Source: DASQQQ01 sp036390995
GTDB taxonomy: Bacteria > Actinomycetota > UBA4738 > HRBIN12
Reading direction: 5' to 3'
Assembly (NCBI GenBank): GCA_036390995.1
Contig: DASWAT010000158.1
Coordinates: forward strand, 1 to 39,138
Length of the DNA: 39,138 nt
Shown here piece after piece: positions 30,111 to 38,431 of the stretch. The notes beneath the pieces are model-generated. The model ran no database searches. It saw only the letters and a program-made list of their open reading frames with translations, and was not told the origin of the DNA. Numbering within the stretch: the first letter of the stretch is position 1; each line of letters starts with the position of its first letter. The translations under genes were made by a program, and so were the position numbers.

Positions 30111-31082
30111 CTACGTGAACCGGACCCTGGGATCGAGCCAGGCGTACGTGACGTCCACCACCAGGTTGGCCACCGCGATGAAGAACGTTCCGAGCAACGT
30201 GACCCCCATGACGACCGGGAAGTCGTTCGTGTAGACGGCCTGTACCGCCAATCTCCCCACTCCGGGCAGGTTGAACACCGTCTCCACGATGAAGGCCCCG
30301 CCGAGCAGATCGGCGAGGTCCAGCCCGAACATCGTCACCGTCGGCGTGAGCGCAGCGCGGAGCCCATGCTTCAGGATCACCCGTCGCTCGGACATGCCTT
30401 TGGCACGCGCCGTCCGGATGTAGTCCTCGCTCATCGTCTCGATCAGGCTGCCCCGCACCATACGCGCGTAGAACGCGGCGAACGTCGAGGCCAGGACGAT
30501 CCAGGGCATCACGAATCGGCCCTCGAGCGCCGCCTGCCACACGCCCTCACCGATGGGGATGCCGGACGGCGGCGCGATGTGCAGCTTGAACCAGAAGACG
30601 AAGAGGAAGACGTACGCGATCCAGAAGTCTGGGGCCGACACCCCGAGCAGGGCGAACAGCATCGCCACCTTGTCGGTGCGCGTCCCCGGCTTGATGCCGG
30701 ACAGGATGCCGATCGGGATCCCGATCAGCAGCCACACGACCGCTGTCCCGATGGCCAGCATGAGGGTCACCGGGAGGGCCCGGGCGATCTCCTCGCTCAC
30801 CGGCACGAAGTTCCCCCAGTCGAAGTAGACCTCCTTGTTCAGCCACAACCCCGGCCAGGGGATCAGCCCCTTCGCGAACCGCCAGTACTGCACCCAGATC
30901 GGCTTGTCGAGCCCGAAGGCGGTCCGGGCGGCGGCCAGCTGCTGGGGGGTGATCTGGCGCCCAACAGCCCGGCGAGCCGGGTCGGAGGCGGGCAGCTTCA
31001 CGAAGATGACGAACGTGAGCACCGAGACGACGAACAGCACGAGCACGAGGAACAGCGTCCGCCGCACGATGTACCTGCTCAT
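30111..31082 (-). CDS. Lone DppB-type ABC transporter permease
   Basis: A 323-aa inner-membrane permease of the dipeptide/oligopeptide importer family. RYIVRRTLFLVLVLFVVSVLTF is the usual first helix, LPASDPARRAVGRQ and the large periplasmic loop follow, and RARAKGMSERRVILKHGLR-like TARAKGMSERRVILKHGLRA is the EAA loop that contacts the ATPase; the C-terminal FNLPGVGRLAVQAVYTND is diagnostic. No DppC, ATPase or substrate-binding gene is adjacent: the next gene downstream is the C45 protein, 52 nt away. It may use partners elsewhere. ATG 31082 starts the family N-terminus; TACCAT (31093-31098, minus strand) is a possible -10. Confidence 0.93.
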   Translation of the reverse strand: MSRYIVRRTLFLVLVLFVVSVLTFVIFVKLPASDPARRAVGRQITPQQLAAARTAFGLDKPIWVQYWRFAKGLIPWPGLWLNKEVYFDWGNFVPVSEEIARALPVTLMLAIGTAVVWLLIGIPIGILSGIKPGTRTDKVAMLFALLGVSAPDFWIAYVFLFVFWFKLHIAPPSGIPIGEGVWQAALEGRFVMPWIVLASTFAAFYARMVRGSLIETMSEDYIRTARAKGMSERRVILKHGLRAALTPTVTMFGLDLADLLGGAFIVETVFNLPGVGRLAVQAVYTNDFPVVMGVTLLGTFFIAVANLVVDVTYAWLDPRVRFT

Positions 31083-31285
31083 GGCGGCTGGGATGGTACG
31101 AGTCCGAGGGCTACCGCGCCCCGGGCCGTCGAGCCCCCACGGCGAAGGTCGCCCGGCTCCCGAGGGCGCCGATGCTCGAGCGCGTGGATCGATCGGAGCG
31201 CCGAGAGGGAGATCGGCAACCGATGTGGCTCCTCCTCCGGGGCGGCGGTCACGCACATCGCCGCGTCCTGACAGGATGGAGCCGC

Positions 31286-32443
31286 ATGGACGGCACGGTG
31301 GACGTTGCCGTGGTCGGCGGCGGGGTGATCGGCCTCTCGGTGGCGCGCGAGCTGTGCCGGGCCGGCGTCGAGCGCGTCGTGGTCTTGGAGCGCGAGGCGG
31401 CAGTCGGCCGGGGTTCGTCCTCACGAGCCAATGGTGGTTTCCGCGCGCAGTTCACCACGAGGGTGAACGTCGCGTTCTCCTTGTACTCCATCGCCGAGCT
31501 CGAGAAGCTGGAGGCGTCTACGGGCCTGCTCTCCCTGCACCAGACCGGGTACCTCCTGTTCACGGGGACAAAGGCGGGCGAACGAGGGCTTCGATCCGCG
31601 TGGGAGCTGCAACGCGCGCTCGGTGTGCCCACCGAGTTGCTCTCGCCCGAAGGGGTCCTCTCGCATGCACCGTTCCTGCGACCCGACGGGCTGCGGGCGG
31701 GCACCTTCCACTCCCGGGACGGGTTCCTGGATCCCCACGGCGTGCTGACGGCGCTCCACCGGGATGCGAGGAGGCTCGGGGCGCGGATCCTTACGGCCTC
31801 GCCTGCCTTGAAGATCGGCAGCCACCCCGCAGGGACGTACGTGGTGGAACACCCCGGCGGCACGCTGCGGGCCGGGTGGGTCGTGAACGCGGCGGGACCC
31901 GATGCCGCCGCCGTGGCCGCCATGCTGGGCGTGGACCTGCCGGTGACCCCGTACCGGCGGAACCTCGCGTTCATCCGAGACCCGCAAGCAGCGGCCGAGC
32001 TCATCCCGATGTGCGTGGATCTGGACACCGGCATCCTCGTCCGCCGCGAGCGTGGGGGAGGCTACGTCGTCGCCTACTCGGATCCGAACGACCCGCCGTC
32101 GCGAGAGACCACCGTGGACCCCGCGTTCCTGGACCAGGTCGGGGAGCGGATCGGGAACCGGTTCCCGCACCTGGCCGATCTCCCGATCGATCCGGCCCAG
32201 TGCTGGGCGGGGCTATATCCGGAGACGCCCGACCACCATGCCGTGATCGGGGAGGCCTCGGACGTGCCACGGTTCGTGCAATGCGCCGGCTTCGGGGGCC
32301 ACGGCGTGATGCACGCGCCGGCCGCGGGCAAGGCCGTTGCCGAGCTCGTGACGCTCGGCGCCTCGCGGACCTTCGACCTGCACCCCTTACGGCCGTCCCG
32401 GTTCACCGAGGGCGATCTGGTCGTCGAGACCGCGGTGTTGTGA
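31286..32443 (+). CDS. FAD-dependent amine/amino-acid oxidoreductase (DAO family)
   Basis: A 385-aa flavoenzyme of the D-amino-acid oxidase/sarcosine oxidase beta group. The N-terminal FAD fold has VAVVGGGVIGLSVARELCRAG and ends strand two with VVVLEREAAVGRGSS; SRANGGFRAQF follows, as in sarcosine oxidase-like proteins. VVNAAGPDAAAVAAML and the C-terminal FVQCAGFGGHGVMHAPAAGK complete the FAD site. Likely substrates are secondary or tertiary amino acids such as sarcosine or proline derivatives, but none can be assigned. ATG 31286 begins the FAD strand; the frame is open for 38 codons upstream but these read through non-conserved sequence. It converges on the aldo/keto reductase with a 6-nt gap. 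Confidence 0.9.
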   Translation: MDGTVDVAVVGGGVIGLSVARELCRAGVERVVVLEREAAVGRGSSSRANGGFRAQFTTRVNVAFSLYSIAELEKLEASTGLLSLHQTGYLLFTGTKAGERGLRSAWELQRALGVPTELLSPEGVLSHAPFLRPDGLRAGTFHSRDGFLDPHGVLTALHRDARRLGARILTASPALKIGSHPAGTYVVEHPGGTLRAGWVVNAAGPDAAAVAAMLGVDLPVTPYRRNLAFIRDPQAAAELIPMCVDLDTGILVRRERGGGYVVAYSDPNDPPSRETTVDPAFLDQVGERIGNRFPHLADLPIDPAQCWAGLYPETPDHHAVIGEASDVPRFVQCAGFGGHGVMHAPAAGKAVAELVTLGASRTFDLHPLRPSRFTEGDLVVETAVL

Positions 32444-32449
32444 CGACGC

Positions 32450-33496
32450 TCAGCCGCGGCGTCGCGCCGAGGGCTCGAACCACCAGGGCGCGAAGCCGCG
32501 GTCGTTCTCGTCCACGAGGGTGCCCGGCGGGACGAGCTGGTCGATCGCATCCAACGTCGCGGCATCCAGGCGGAGGTCGGCTCCGGCGAGCAGGTCGATC
32601 AGCTGATCCATGGTCCGCGGCCCGATGATCGCCGACGTCACCGCAGGATGGGCCAACGTGAAGGCGATGGCAAGGTGGGTGAGCGGCACGCCGGCTTCCG
32701 CCGCCACCTTCAGCAGGCCCTCCACCAGGTCGAACTTGCGCTGGATCTCGGGGCGGGACTCGTCGAACTGCTTCGCGATGGGCCCGCCGCGCTGTCGGTT
32801 CCGGCTGGCCCGGGATTCCGGGGACCGGTCGAAGCGCTCCCGCCGGTACCGGCCGCTGAGCCAGCCACGGTTCAGCGGGCTCCAGACCAGCACGCCCATC
32901 CCGTGACGCTGGGCGACCGGCAGCACGTCGTGCTCGATGTGGCGGACGAAGATCGAGTACGGGGGCTGCTCGGTCCGGAACCGGGAGAGGCCGCGACGCT
33001 CGGCGATCCATTGCGCCTCGACGGTCTGCCACCCGGGGAACGTCGATGATCCGAAGTACCGGATCTTGCCCTGCCGCTGGAGATCGGTGAGCGCGCCGAG
33101 CGTCTCCTCCACGTCGGTCTCGGCCTCGGGCCGGTGGATCTGGTACAGGTCGAGGTGGTCGGTGCCCAGACGGCGGAGACTGTTCTCGACCTCCCGCGTG
33201 AGCCACACGCGTGAGTTCCCCCGCTCGTTCTGCCCTGAGCCCATCTCCCCGTGGGCCTTCGTGGCCAAGACCACATCGTCTCGACGGCCCCGGAGCGCCC
33301 GGCCCACGATCTCCTCGGATCCGCCGTCCGAGTAGACGTCGGCCGTGTCCACGAAGTTGACCCCGGCGTCCAGCGCTGCGTGCACGATGCCGACGCACTC
33401 GTCGACGTCGGTGTTCCCCCACTCGCCGAACATCATCGCGCCGAGGCAGTGCGTGCTGACCCGCACCCCGGTCCCTCCGAGCGTCCGGTACTCCAT
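32450..33496 (-). CDS. Aldo/keto reductase (large type)
   Basis: A 348-aa oxidoreductase of the Tas/YajO-like branch. The tetrad is Asp50, Tyr55 (FVDTADVYSDGGSEEIVG), Lys80 (LATKAHG) and His121 (YQIHRPEAETDVEETL). GVLVWSPLNRGWLSGRY and the C-terminal cofactor site SAIIGPRTMDQLID are typical; the enzyme should use NADPH. ATG 33496 has AAGGAGGA about 6 nt upstream, so the longer open frame upstream is not used. It is divergent from the aromatic amino acid lyase, with about 150 nt between starts. Substrate unknown. Confidence 0.93.
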   Translation of the reverse strand: MEYRTLGGTGVRVSTHCLGAMMFGEWGNTDVDECVGIVHAALDAGVNFVDTADVYSDGGSEEIVGRALRGRRDDVVLATKAHGEMGSGQNERGNSRVWLTREVENSLRRLGTDHLDLYQIHRPEAETDVEETLGALTDLQRQGKIRYFGSSTFPGWQTVEAQWIAERRGLSRFRTEQPPYSIFVRHIEHDVLPVAQRHGMGVLVWSPLNRGWLSGRYRRERFDRSPESRASRNRQRGGPIAKQFDESRPEIQRKFDLVEGLLKVAAEAGVPLTHLAIAFTLAHPAVTSAIIGPRTMDQLIDLLAGADLRLDAATLDAIDQLVPPGTLVDENDRGFAPWWFEPSARRRG

Positions 33497-33647
33497 CCCG
33501 TCCTCCTTCGCGTCGGCCCCTCCAAGTCTCCCCTGGGCGCCGCTCTTCCGCGTTGTTCCTGCTCGTGGGGGGGCTTTCGACCCGGCCTTCCGCCGGCCAC
33601 AGGCGCGAGCATGCATGGAGGCGGGTCCCACGCGGAAGGAGCAGCTC

Positions 33648-35171
33648 ATGTCGATCGTCCTGGATGGCTCGTCACTGACGATCGAGAAGCTCGTTCGGAT
33701 CGCCCGGGGCAACGAGCCGGTCGAGCTCGACGGGGCCGCGCTGGAGCGGGTCCGGGTGTGCCGCGCCATGCTCGAGGACAAGCTCGCGGCGCGCGAGATC
33801 ATGTACGGCACGAACACGGGGATCGGCGAGTTCTCCGAGGTCGTCCTGACCGACGAGCAGGTCGAGCGGTTCCAGCGCTTCCTCATCTACAACCACGCGG
33901 CGGGCATCGGCGACCCCGCCCCCGTCGAGACCGTGCGCGCCGCCATGGCCGGTCGTGCGAACGTCCTGGCCAAAGGGCACTCGGGGGTTCGGCCCGAGAT
34001 CGTCCTCACCCTCGTCGAGATGCTGAACCACGGCCTCACGCCGGTGGTGTGCCAGAAGGGCTCGGTGGGCGCGAGCGGCGACCTTGCGCCGATGGCCCAG
34101 ATCGCGCTCCTGCTTATGGGCGAGGGAGAGGCGTTCTTCCGGGGCGTGCGGCTGCCCGGGCGGATCGCCATGGAACAGGCCGGCATCCCGGTGCCGGGAC
34201 TCCGGGCCCGGGATGGCCTCGGGACCATCAACGGCTCGAACGTGCTCACGGCGATGAGCGCGCTGCTCCTGTTCGACGTCGACCGGTGGCTGCGCCAGGC
34301 GGAGATCGCCGCCGCGATGTCGCTGGAGGCGCTGCTCGCGAACCTCAAGCCGTACGACGTGCGTGTCCACCAGCTGCGCGGGTTCGCGGGCGCCGTTCGG
34401 AGCGCGGCGGCCATCATGCGCTGCATCGAGGGCAGCGACCTGCAGACCGGCAAGATCAAGACGAAGGTCCAGGATGCCTACTCGATGCGTTCGACCCCCC
34501 AGGTGATCGGCGCGGCGCACGATGCGGTCGCCTTCGCGCGCAGCCAGGTCGAGATCGAGCTGAACGGCGTGGGCGACAACCCGCTCTACCTGCCCGAGGA
34601 CAAGCTCACTCTCACCGGCGCGAATTTCCAGGGCTCCCCGGTCTCGCTGCCGATGGAGATGGTCGGCCAGGCGGTGACGATGGTCAGCGTGCTGTCCGAG
34701 CGAAGGCTCAACCGGTTGACGAACCCGGCGCTCAGTCAGGGCCTGCCGGATTTCCTGACGCCCGACCCCGGGTTCTTCTCGGGGCTCATGTTGAGCCAGT
34801 ACACGGCGGACACCCTCATCACCGAGCAGCGGCTCTTGTCCGCCCCTGCCTCCACGATGTCGATCCCCGCCGCCGCGGATCAGGAGGACTTCGTCTCGAT
34901 GGGGATGAACACGGCGATCAAGAACGGCCAGATCCTCGACGACGCGTACGCGATCCTCGGCATCGAGTTCATGGGCGCGGCGCAGGCGCTCGACTTCCGA
35001 AAGTTCCAGCCGGGCAAGGGGGTCCAGATCGCCCACGAGGTGATCCGGCGCCACGTGGAGCACCTGGACGAGGACCGTCCGCTCCACGCCGACCACGACC
35101 GGATGAAGGCACTCGTGAAGGGCGGCGGGATCCTCGAGGCCGTGGAGGGGGCGGTGGGGCCCCTCGGCTGA
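33648..35171 (+). CDS. Aromatic amino acid ammonia-lyase/mutase of uncertain substrate
   Basis: A 507-aa member of the MIO-dependent lyase family. The Ala142-Ser-Gly144 triad that cyclises to the MIO electrophile is intact (GSVGASGDLAPMA), as are Tyr53 (YGTNTGIG), QDAYSMRSTPQV and NGVGDNPLYLP. Histidine lyases normally have Ser-His at the substrate-selecting positions, tyrosine lyases His-Leu/Gln and phenylalanine lyases Phe-Leu; here they are Asn82-His83 (LIYNHAAGIG). The usual QEDH in histidine lyases reads QEDF. Histidine is still plausible, but another aromatic substrate or a mutase reaction cannot be excluded. No other hut gene is nearby. ATG 33648 has GGAAGGAG 6 nt upstream; an in-frame ATG at 33615 is less good. 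Confidence 0.88.
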   Translation: MSIVLDGSSLTIEKLVRIARGNEPVELDGAALERVRVCRAMLEDKLAAREIMYGTNTGIGEFSEVVLTDEQVERFQRFLIYNHAAGIGDPAPVETVRAAMAGRANVLAKGHSGVRPEIVLTLVEMLNHGLTPVVCQKGSVGASGDLAPMAQIALLLMGEGEAFFRGVRLPGRIAMEQAGIPVPGLRARDGLGTINGSNVLTAMSALLLFDVDRWLRQAEIAAAMSLEALLANLKPYDVRVHQLRGFAGAVRSAAAIMRCIEGSDLQTGKIKTKVQDAYSMRSTPQVIGAAHDAVAFARSQVEIELNGVGDNPLYLPEDKLTLTGANFQGSPVSLPMEMVGQAVTMVSVLSERRLNRLTNPALSQGLPDFLTPDPGFFSGLMLSQYTADTLITEQRLLSAPASTMSIPAAADQEDFVSMGMNTAIKNGQILDDAYAILGIEFMGAAQALDFRKFQPGKGVQIAHEVIRRHVEHLDEDRPLHADHDRMKALVKGGGILEAVEGAVGPLG

Positions 35172-35174
35172 GGG

Positions 35175-35194
35175 GCGCCTCGGCCGGAAGGCGC
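35175..35194. terminator. Small hairpin between the lyase and lipoprotein genes
   Basis: GCGCCT (35175-35180) pairs with AGGCGC (35189-35194) just after the lyase stop and before the convergent lipoprotein end. No T tract follows, so termination activity is only suggested. Confidence 0.3.
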
Positions 35195-35240
35195 GCTCCG
35201 CCGGTTGACCCGGGCTCGGGCGAGACCGTCGCGGAGATGG

Positions 35241-35657
35241 TCAGCTCGCCGAAGCGACCTCGACGGTGAGGACGAACGGCTTCCCGGCCGTCTCACCCGA
35301 CGAACGCTCGTACCGGAGCTCGAACCGGGTCGTGCCCTCCCCAGCCGCTCGGAACGTCCACACCTCCGTCCCGCCGGCACCTACCAGGTCGGTCTCGGGC
35401 GGGACGTACCGGGAGTCGACGAGGGCAAGCACGTCGCGGTTCGGCTCCACGTCGAGCATCCAGCGGAACCCGGTCGAGGCGTTCGAGTCCAGGGTCACAA
35501 CCAGCTCGTCCGACGTCCGCAGGTGGATCGTCCTGCCACTGTCGGCGGCCGTCAGCTCGACGGACGAGCCCGCCTCGGCGGCACCCGAGCAGGCAGCGGC
35601 GAGGACCATCAAGGGCAGGAACAACGCCGCGATCGTGCGGCGGGCGAGGGTGTACAC
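35241..35657 (-). CDS. Chagasin-like (I42) protease-inhibitor lipoprotein
   Basis: A 138-aa secreted lipoprotein. The N-terminus is basic and hydrophobic and ends in the lipobox LAAAC, so Cys23 would be lipidated and the protein anchored outside the membrane. The mature part matches the chagasin fold: SNASTGFRWMLD corresponds to the NPTTGYxW loop, and GGTEVWTFRAAGEGTTRFELRYERSSG to the later strands. In the family this domain blocks papain-like cysteine proteases; a scaffold role is also possible because the key loop residues are partly changed. GTG 35657 has GGGAGG about 6 nt upstream. It is divergent from the Rieske oxygenase. Confidence 0.82.
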   Translation of the reverse strand: MYTLARRTIAALFLPLMVLAAACSGAAEAGSSVELTAADSGRTIHLRTSDELVVTLDSNASTGFRWMLDVEPNRDVLALVDSRYVPPETDLVGAGGTEVWTFRAAGEGTTRFELRYERSSGETAGKPFVLTVEVASAS

Positions 35658-35747
35658 GCGGGCCTCCCTCAGATCGTTCAGGCCGTTGGACGGCCCTGCA
35701 GGACCCGCGGTTCCGCCAGCGGCCCGGCGGATCGGGCCTACGCGGAC

Positions 35748-35777
35748 TTCACAGCGACGGGGTCTTCGGCCTATCCT
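35748..35777 (+). promoter_or_regulatory. Promoter of the Rieske oxygenase gene
   Basis: TTCACA (35748-35753) and TATCCT (35772-35777) are 18 bp apart, followed by a roughly 25-nt leader and an AAAGGAG ribosome site (35798-35804) ahead of ATG 35810. Confidence 0.5.
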
Positions 35778-35809
35778 TTGGCTTTGACTCGCCGTTCAAA
35801 GGAGCCGGC

Positions 35810-36964
35810 ATGAAGATCGAGCACGATCGCCCGCAGCTTCGGTACGACGAGAGGGACTGGCGACCCCGGCCCACCCTGGCCGGGAGCGACTACACCAGCC
35901 CGGAGGTGTGGGAGCAGGAGCGGGAGAAGATCTGGTTCGGGGATTGGGTCTGCATCGGGCGGGTCGAGGAGGTCCCCCAGCCCGGCGACTACCTGGTGCG
36001 GGACCTGGCAGGCGAGTCGATCTTCGTCACCAGGAACCTCGAGGGCGAGCTGCGGGGTTTCTACAACGTGTGCGCGCATCGGGGGACGAAGTTCCTCGAC
36101 GACGACACCAAGGGCAACGTGCGCAAGGCCTTCCGCTGCCCGTACCACGCCTGGACCTACGACCTGGACGGTCGGCTGATCGGCACCCCGAACGTCAAGG
36201 AGGATGAGCTCTTCGACCGCTCCGACTACCCCCTTCACCCGATCGCCGTGGACCGGTACGCCGGGTTCCTGTTCGTGAACCTCGCGAAGGAGCCGCGTCC
36301 GCTCATGGCCGCACTCACCGACGGTGCCGAGTCCATCACGACCTTCGAGCGCTACCGCATGGAGGACCTGAGGGTCGGCGTCCGGATCGTCTACGAGGTC
36401 GAGGCGAACTGGAAGATCGTCGTGGAGAACTACAACGAGTGCCTGCACTGCCCCTCGGTGCATCCCGAGCTCGTGCAGGTGGTCCCGTTGTTCCGGTTCG
36501 GCGAGGTGTGGGACGAGGAGACACGCGACGACGGCAACCGGATGGTCGAGGGCGCCACGAGCTTCACGGCCACGGGGAGGTCGGAGCTGCCGAAGCTGCC
36601 CGGGCTCGCGCCAGAGGACTACGAGATGTACTACGGGAGCTACGAGTTCCCGAACCTCATGCTGAACCTGCACCCGGACTGCGGCATGTACTACATCGCG
36701 TTCCCGAAGGGGCCCCTGCACACGCAAGTGGTGTCCGAGTACCTGTTCCCTCCGGAGGTCATCGACTCGGACGACTTCAAGCCGCAGCCGGTGGTGGACT
36801 TCTGGGATCTCATCAGCAAGCAGGACTGGGGGGTCTGCGCCCGCGCTCAGACGGGTGTGGGCTCGCGTGCCTACCGGTCGGGTGTCTACCCGCGCCAGGA
36901 TCGGTTCCTCTACTGGTTCAACGAGGAGTACCGCCTGGCTATGGGCCGGCCCCTGGGGGGGTAA
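35810..36964 (+). CDS. Rieske non-heme iron oxygenase, alpha subunit
   Basis: A 384-aa aromatic-ring-hydroxylating-type oxygenase. The Rieske [2Fe-2S] ligands are Cys88-x-His90 (VCAHRGTKF) and Cys110-x-x-His113 (CPYHAWTYDLDG). The mononuclear iron site has His213 and His218 in ENYNECLHCPSVHPEL, with a C-terminal Asp likely in SKQDWGVCARAQTG. This subgroup resembles glycine betaine/carnitine demethylating and choline-type oxygenases more than true aromatic dioxygenases. No reductase or ferredoxin gene is adjacent, and the DAO-family oxidase lies 3.4 kb away, so a betaine pathway is only a guess. The start is fixed by the AAAGGAG site; the stop is TAA. Confidence 0.92.
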   Translation: MKIEHDRPQLRYDERDWRPRPTLAGSDYTSPEVWEQEREKIWFGDWVCIGRVEEVPQPGDYLVRDLAGESIFVTRNLEGELRGFYNVCAHRGTKFLDDDTKGNVRKAFRCPYHAWTYDLDGRLIGTPNVKEDELFDRSDYPLHPIAVDRYAGFLFVNLAKEPRPLMAALTDGAESITTFERYRMEDLRVGVRIVYEVEANWKIVVENYNECLHCPSVHPELVQVVPLFRFGEVWDEETRDDGNRMVEGATSFTATGRSELPKLPGLAPEDYEMYYGSYEFPNLMLNLHPDCGMYYIAFPKGPLHTQVVSEYLFPPEVIDSDDFKPQPVVDFWDLISKQDWGVCARAQTGVGSRAYRSGVYPRQDRFLYWFNEEYRLAMGRPLGG

Positions 36965-36976
36965 GACCCTGGTGTC

Positions 36977-37465
36977 ATGGCGGACGAGGACGAGAAGGAA
37001 CGGCTCAATCGCAAGCTGACCGAGCTGCTGAACGAGCTTCGGGTCGCCCTGCCCGGCGTCCAGGTGCTGTTCGCGTTCCTGTTGATCCTGCCCTTCAACT
37101 CGCGATTCGTGGACACGAGCGATCTCGAGCGGGCGATCTACGCCGTCTCGCTCTGCGCGGCGGCCGTGGCCTCCGCGCTCTTCATCGCCGCGACCGCGTA
37201 CCACCGGCACCGGTTCGCCCGGCTTGAGAAGGAGACGCTCGAGGACAAGAAGGAGATGATCGGCGCGCAGGATCATTTCGCCATCGGTGGTCTCCTCTTC
37301 CTTGCCGTGGCCATGGGGGGCGCGGTGTTCGTGGTCTTCGATCTGCTCTTCGGGGTCCTCGCCGCGACCACACTGACGACCGGACTGATGCTGGTGTTCG
37401 CCTGGTTCTGGTACGCGCTCCCGCTATCCAGGCGTCATCGCTCGCAGCCCGCGTCCCGTCCCTGA
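36977..37465 (+). CDS. DUF6328 family membrane protein
   Basis: A 162-aa inner-membrane protein of a small actinobacterial family without known function. After a charged N-terminal helix (LNRKLTELLNELRVALPGVQ, the family signature) come four hydrophobic helices: LFAFLLILPF, AIYAVSLCAAAVASALFIAATA, AIGGLLFLAVAMGGAVFVVF and LLFGVLAATTLTTGLMLVFAWFWY (given in part). A charged cytoplasmic loop (RLEKETLEDKKEMIGAQD) joins the pairs. It begins 12 nt after the Rieske stop with no clear ribosome site; GACCCT stands 6 nt before its ATG. Confidence 0.86.
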   Translation: MADEDEKERLNRKLTELLNELRVALPGVQVLFAFLLILPFNSRFVDTSDLERAIYAVSLCAAAVASALFIAATAYHRHRFARLEKETLEDKKEMIGAQDHFAIGGLLFLAVAMGGAVFVVFDLLFGVLAATTLTTGLMLVFAWFWYALPLSRRHRSQPASRP

Positions 37466-37518
37466 TCCGTCGATCGCTCCCTCGGTGAGGTCGGGGTGGT
37501 CTGCCCCCGGACGAGGGA

Positions 37519-37524
37519 TAGACT
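37519..37524 (+). promoter_or_regulatory. -10 box TAGACT before the F420-type oxidoreductase
   Basis: TAGACT lies 7 nt before GTG 37532, with no ribosome site. It rules out the upstream in-frame GTG at 37496, which lies before the expected transcript start. Confidence 0.5.
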
Positions 37525-37531
37525 GCGCCGC

Positions 37532-38431
37532 GTGACCAGGTCGCTCGGCGTCGGCGTGCAGCTGCCCGAGGTCGAGCGCGTGGTTCGCTGGCCCGAGTAC
37601 GTCGCCATGGCGCGCGCGGCCGAGGAGGCCGGGTTCGACTCCGTCTGGGTGGGCGATCACCTGCTCTACCGGGGCGACGGCCGCCCAGAACGCGGACCGT
37701 GGGAGGCCTGGACGCTGCTGTCCGCGCTCGCGGCCGTTACCGAGCGGGTGATGCTCGGCCCCCTCGTGGCCTGCCTCGGGTTCCATCCCCCCGCCGTGCT
37801 GGCCAAGGCGGCCGCGACGGTCGACGAGGTGAGCGGGGGCCGGCTCGTCCTCGGACTCGGGGCGGGCTGGAACGAGGCGGAGTTCCGGGCCTTCGGCCTC
37901 CCGTTCGACCGTCGAGTCGCCCGCTTCGAGGAGGCCTTCGCGATCGTGCACGGACTGCTCGCGGGCGAGCGGGTCACGCTCGAGGGCCGCTTCCACCAGG
38001 TGCGGGAGGCCGTGCTGCTGCCGGCTCCGGCCCGCTCACCCGACCTCATGGTAGGAAGCACGGGCGCGCGCGTCCTTGCTGCGACCCTGCCCCACGTCCA
38101 GGCCTGGAACACGTGGTACGACCTGTACGGCAACACGCCCGAGGGGTTCGTCCGGGAGAGCGCGAAGGTCACCGCGGCGGCCGAGCGTGCTGGGCGCGAT
38201 CCCTCCGAGATACGGCGAAGCGCGTGCGTCCTGGTGGTGCTCGATCGCGCCGCCGGGGAGCGCCCGCTCCACGAAGGCCTCCCGCCGCTCGAAGGCTCGC
38301 CGGAGCAGATCGCGACCGGCCTCCGCGAGATGGCCGAGGCCGGGGCCGACGAGGTCATCCTGGTGGTCGACCCCATCGACGGCCGATCGATCCGCGACCT
38401 CGGGGAGGCGCTCGCGATCCTCGACGGCTAG
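37532..38431 (+). CDS. Luciferase-like (F420-type) oxidoreductase
   Basis: A 299-aa TIM-barrel oxidoreductase of the luciferase-like monooxygenase family; in actinobacteria this branch commonly uses coenzyme F420 rather than FMN. It shows SLGVGVQLPEVERV, EEAGFDSVWVGDHLLYR near the N-terminus, VMLGPLVACLGFHPPAVLAKAAATVDEVSGGRLVLGLGAGW (in part) and RVARFEEAF, then LMVGSTGARVLAAT, all family-typical. Substrate cannot be told. GTG 37532 is supported by the -10 box upstream. The stop overlaps the convergent gene's stop in the tetranucleotide CTAG. Confidence 0.9.
   Translation: MTRSLGVGVQLPEVERVVRWPEYVAMARAAEEAGFDSVWVGDHLLYRGDGRPERGPWEAWTLLSALAAVTERVMLGPLVACLGFHPPAVLAKAAATVDEVSGGRLVLGLGAGWNEAEFRAFGLPFDRRVARFEEAFAIVHGLLAGERVTLEGRFHQVREAVLLPAPARSPDLMVGSTGARVLAATLPHVQAWNTWYDLYGNTPEGFVRESAKVTAAAERAGRDPSEIRRSACVLVVLDRAAGERPLHEGLPPLEGSPEQIATGLREMAEAGADEVILVVDPIDGRSIRDLGEALAILDG

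Noticed and set aside
31172..31285. 38-codon upstream extension of the FAD oxidoreductase
   Set aside because: The FAD strand VAVVGGGVIG begins just after ATG 31286, and the extension has no conserved feature.
33672..35096. 474-codon minus-strand frame opposite the aromatic lyase
   Set aside because: Shadow of the lyase coding frame; no motif and no ribosome site.
31286..36964. Glycine betaine/choline degradation cluster formed by the DAO oxidase and Rieske oxygenase
   Set aside because: The two genes are 3.4 kb apart, separated by unrelated genes, and no reductase, dimethylglycine or serine-hydroxymethyl genes are present; too speculative to report as a pathway.
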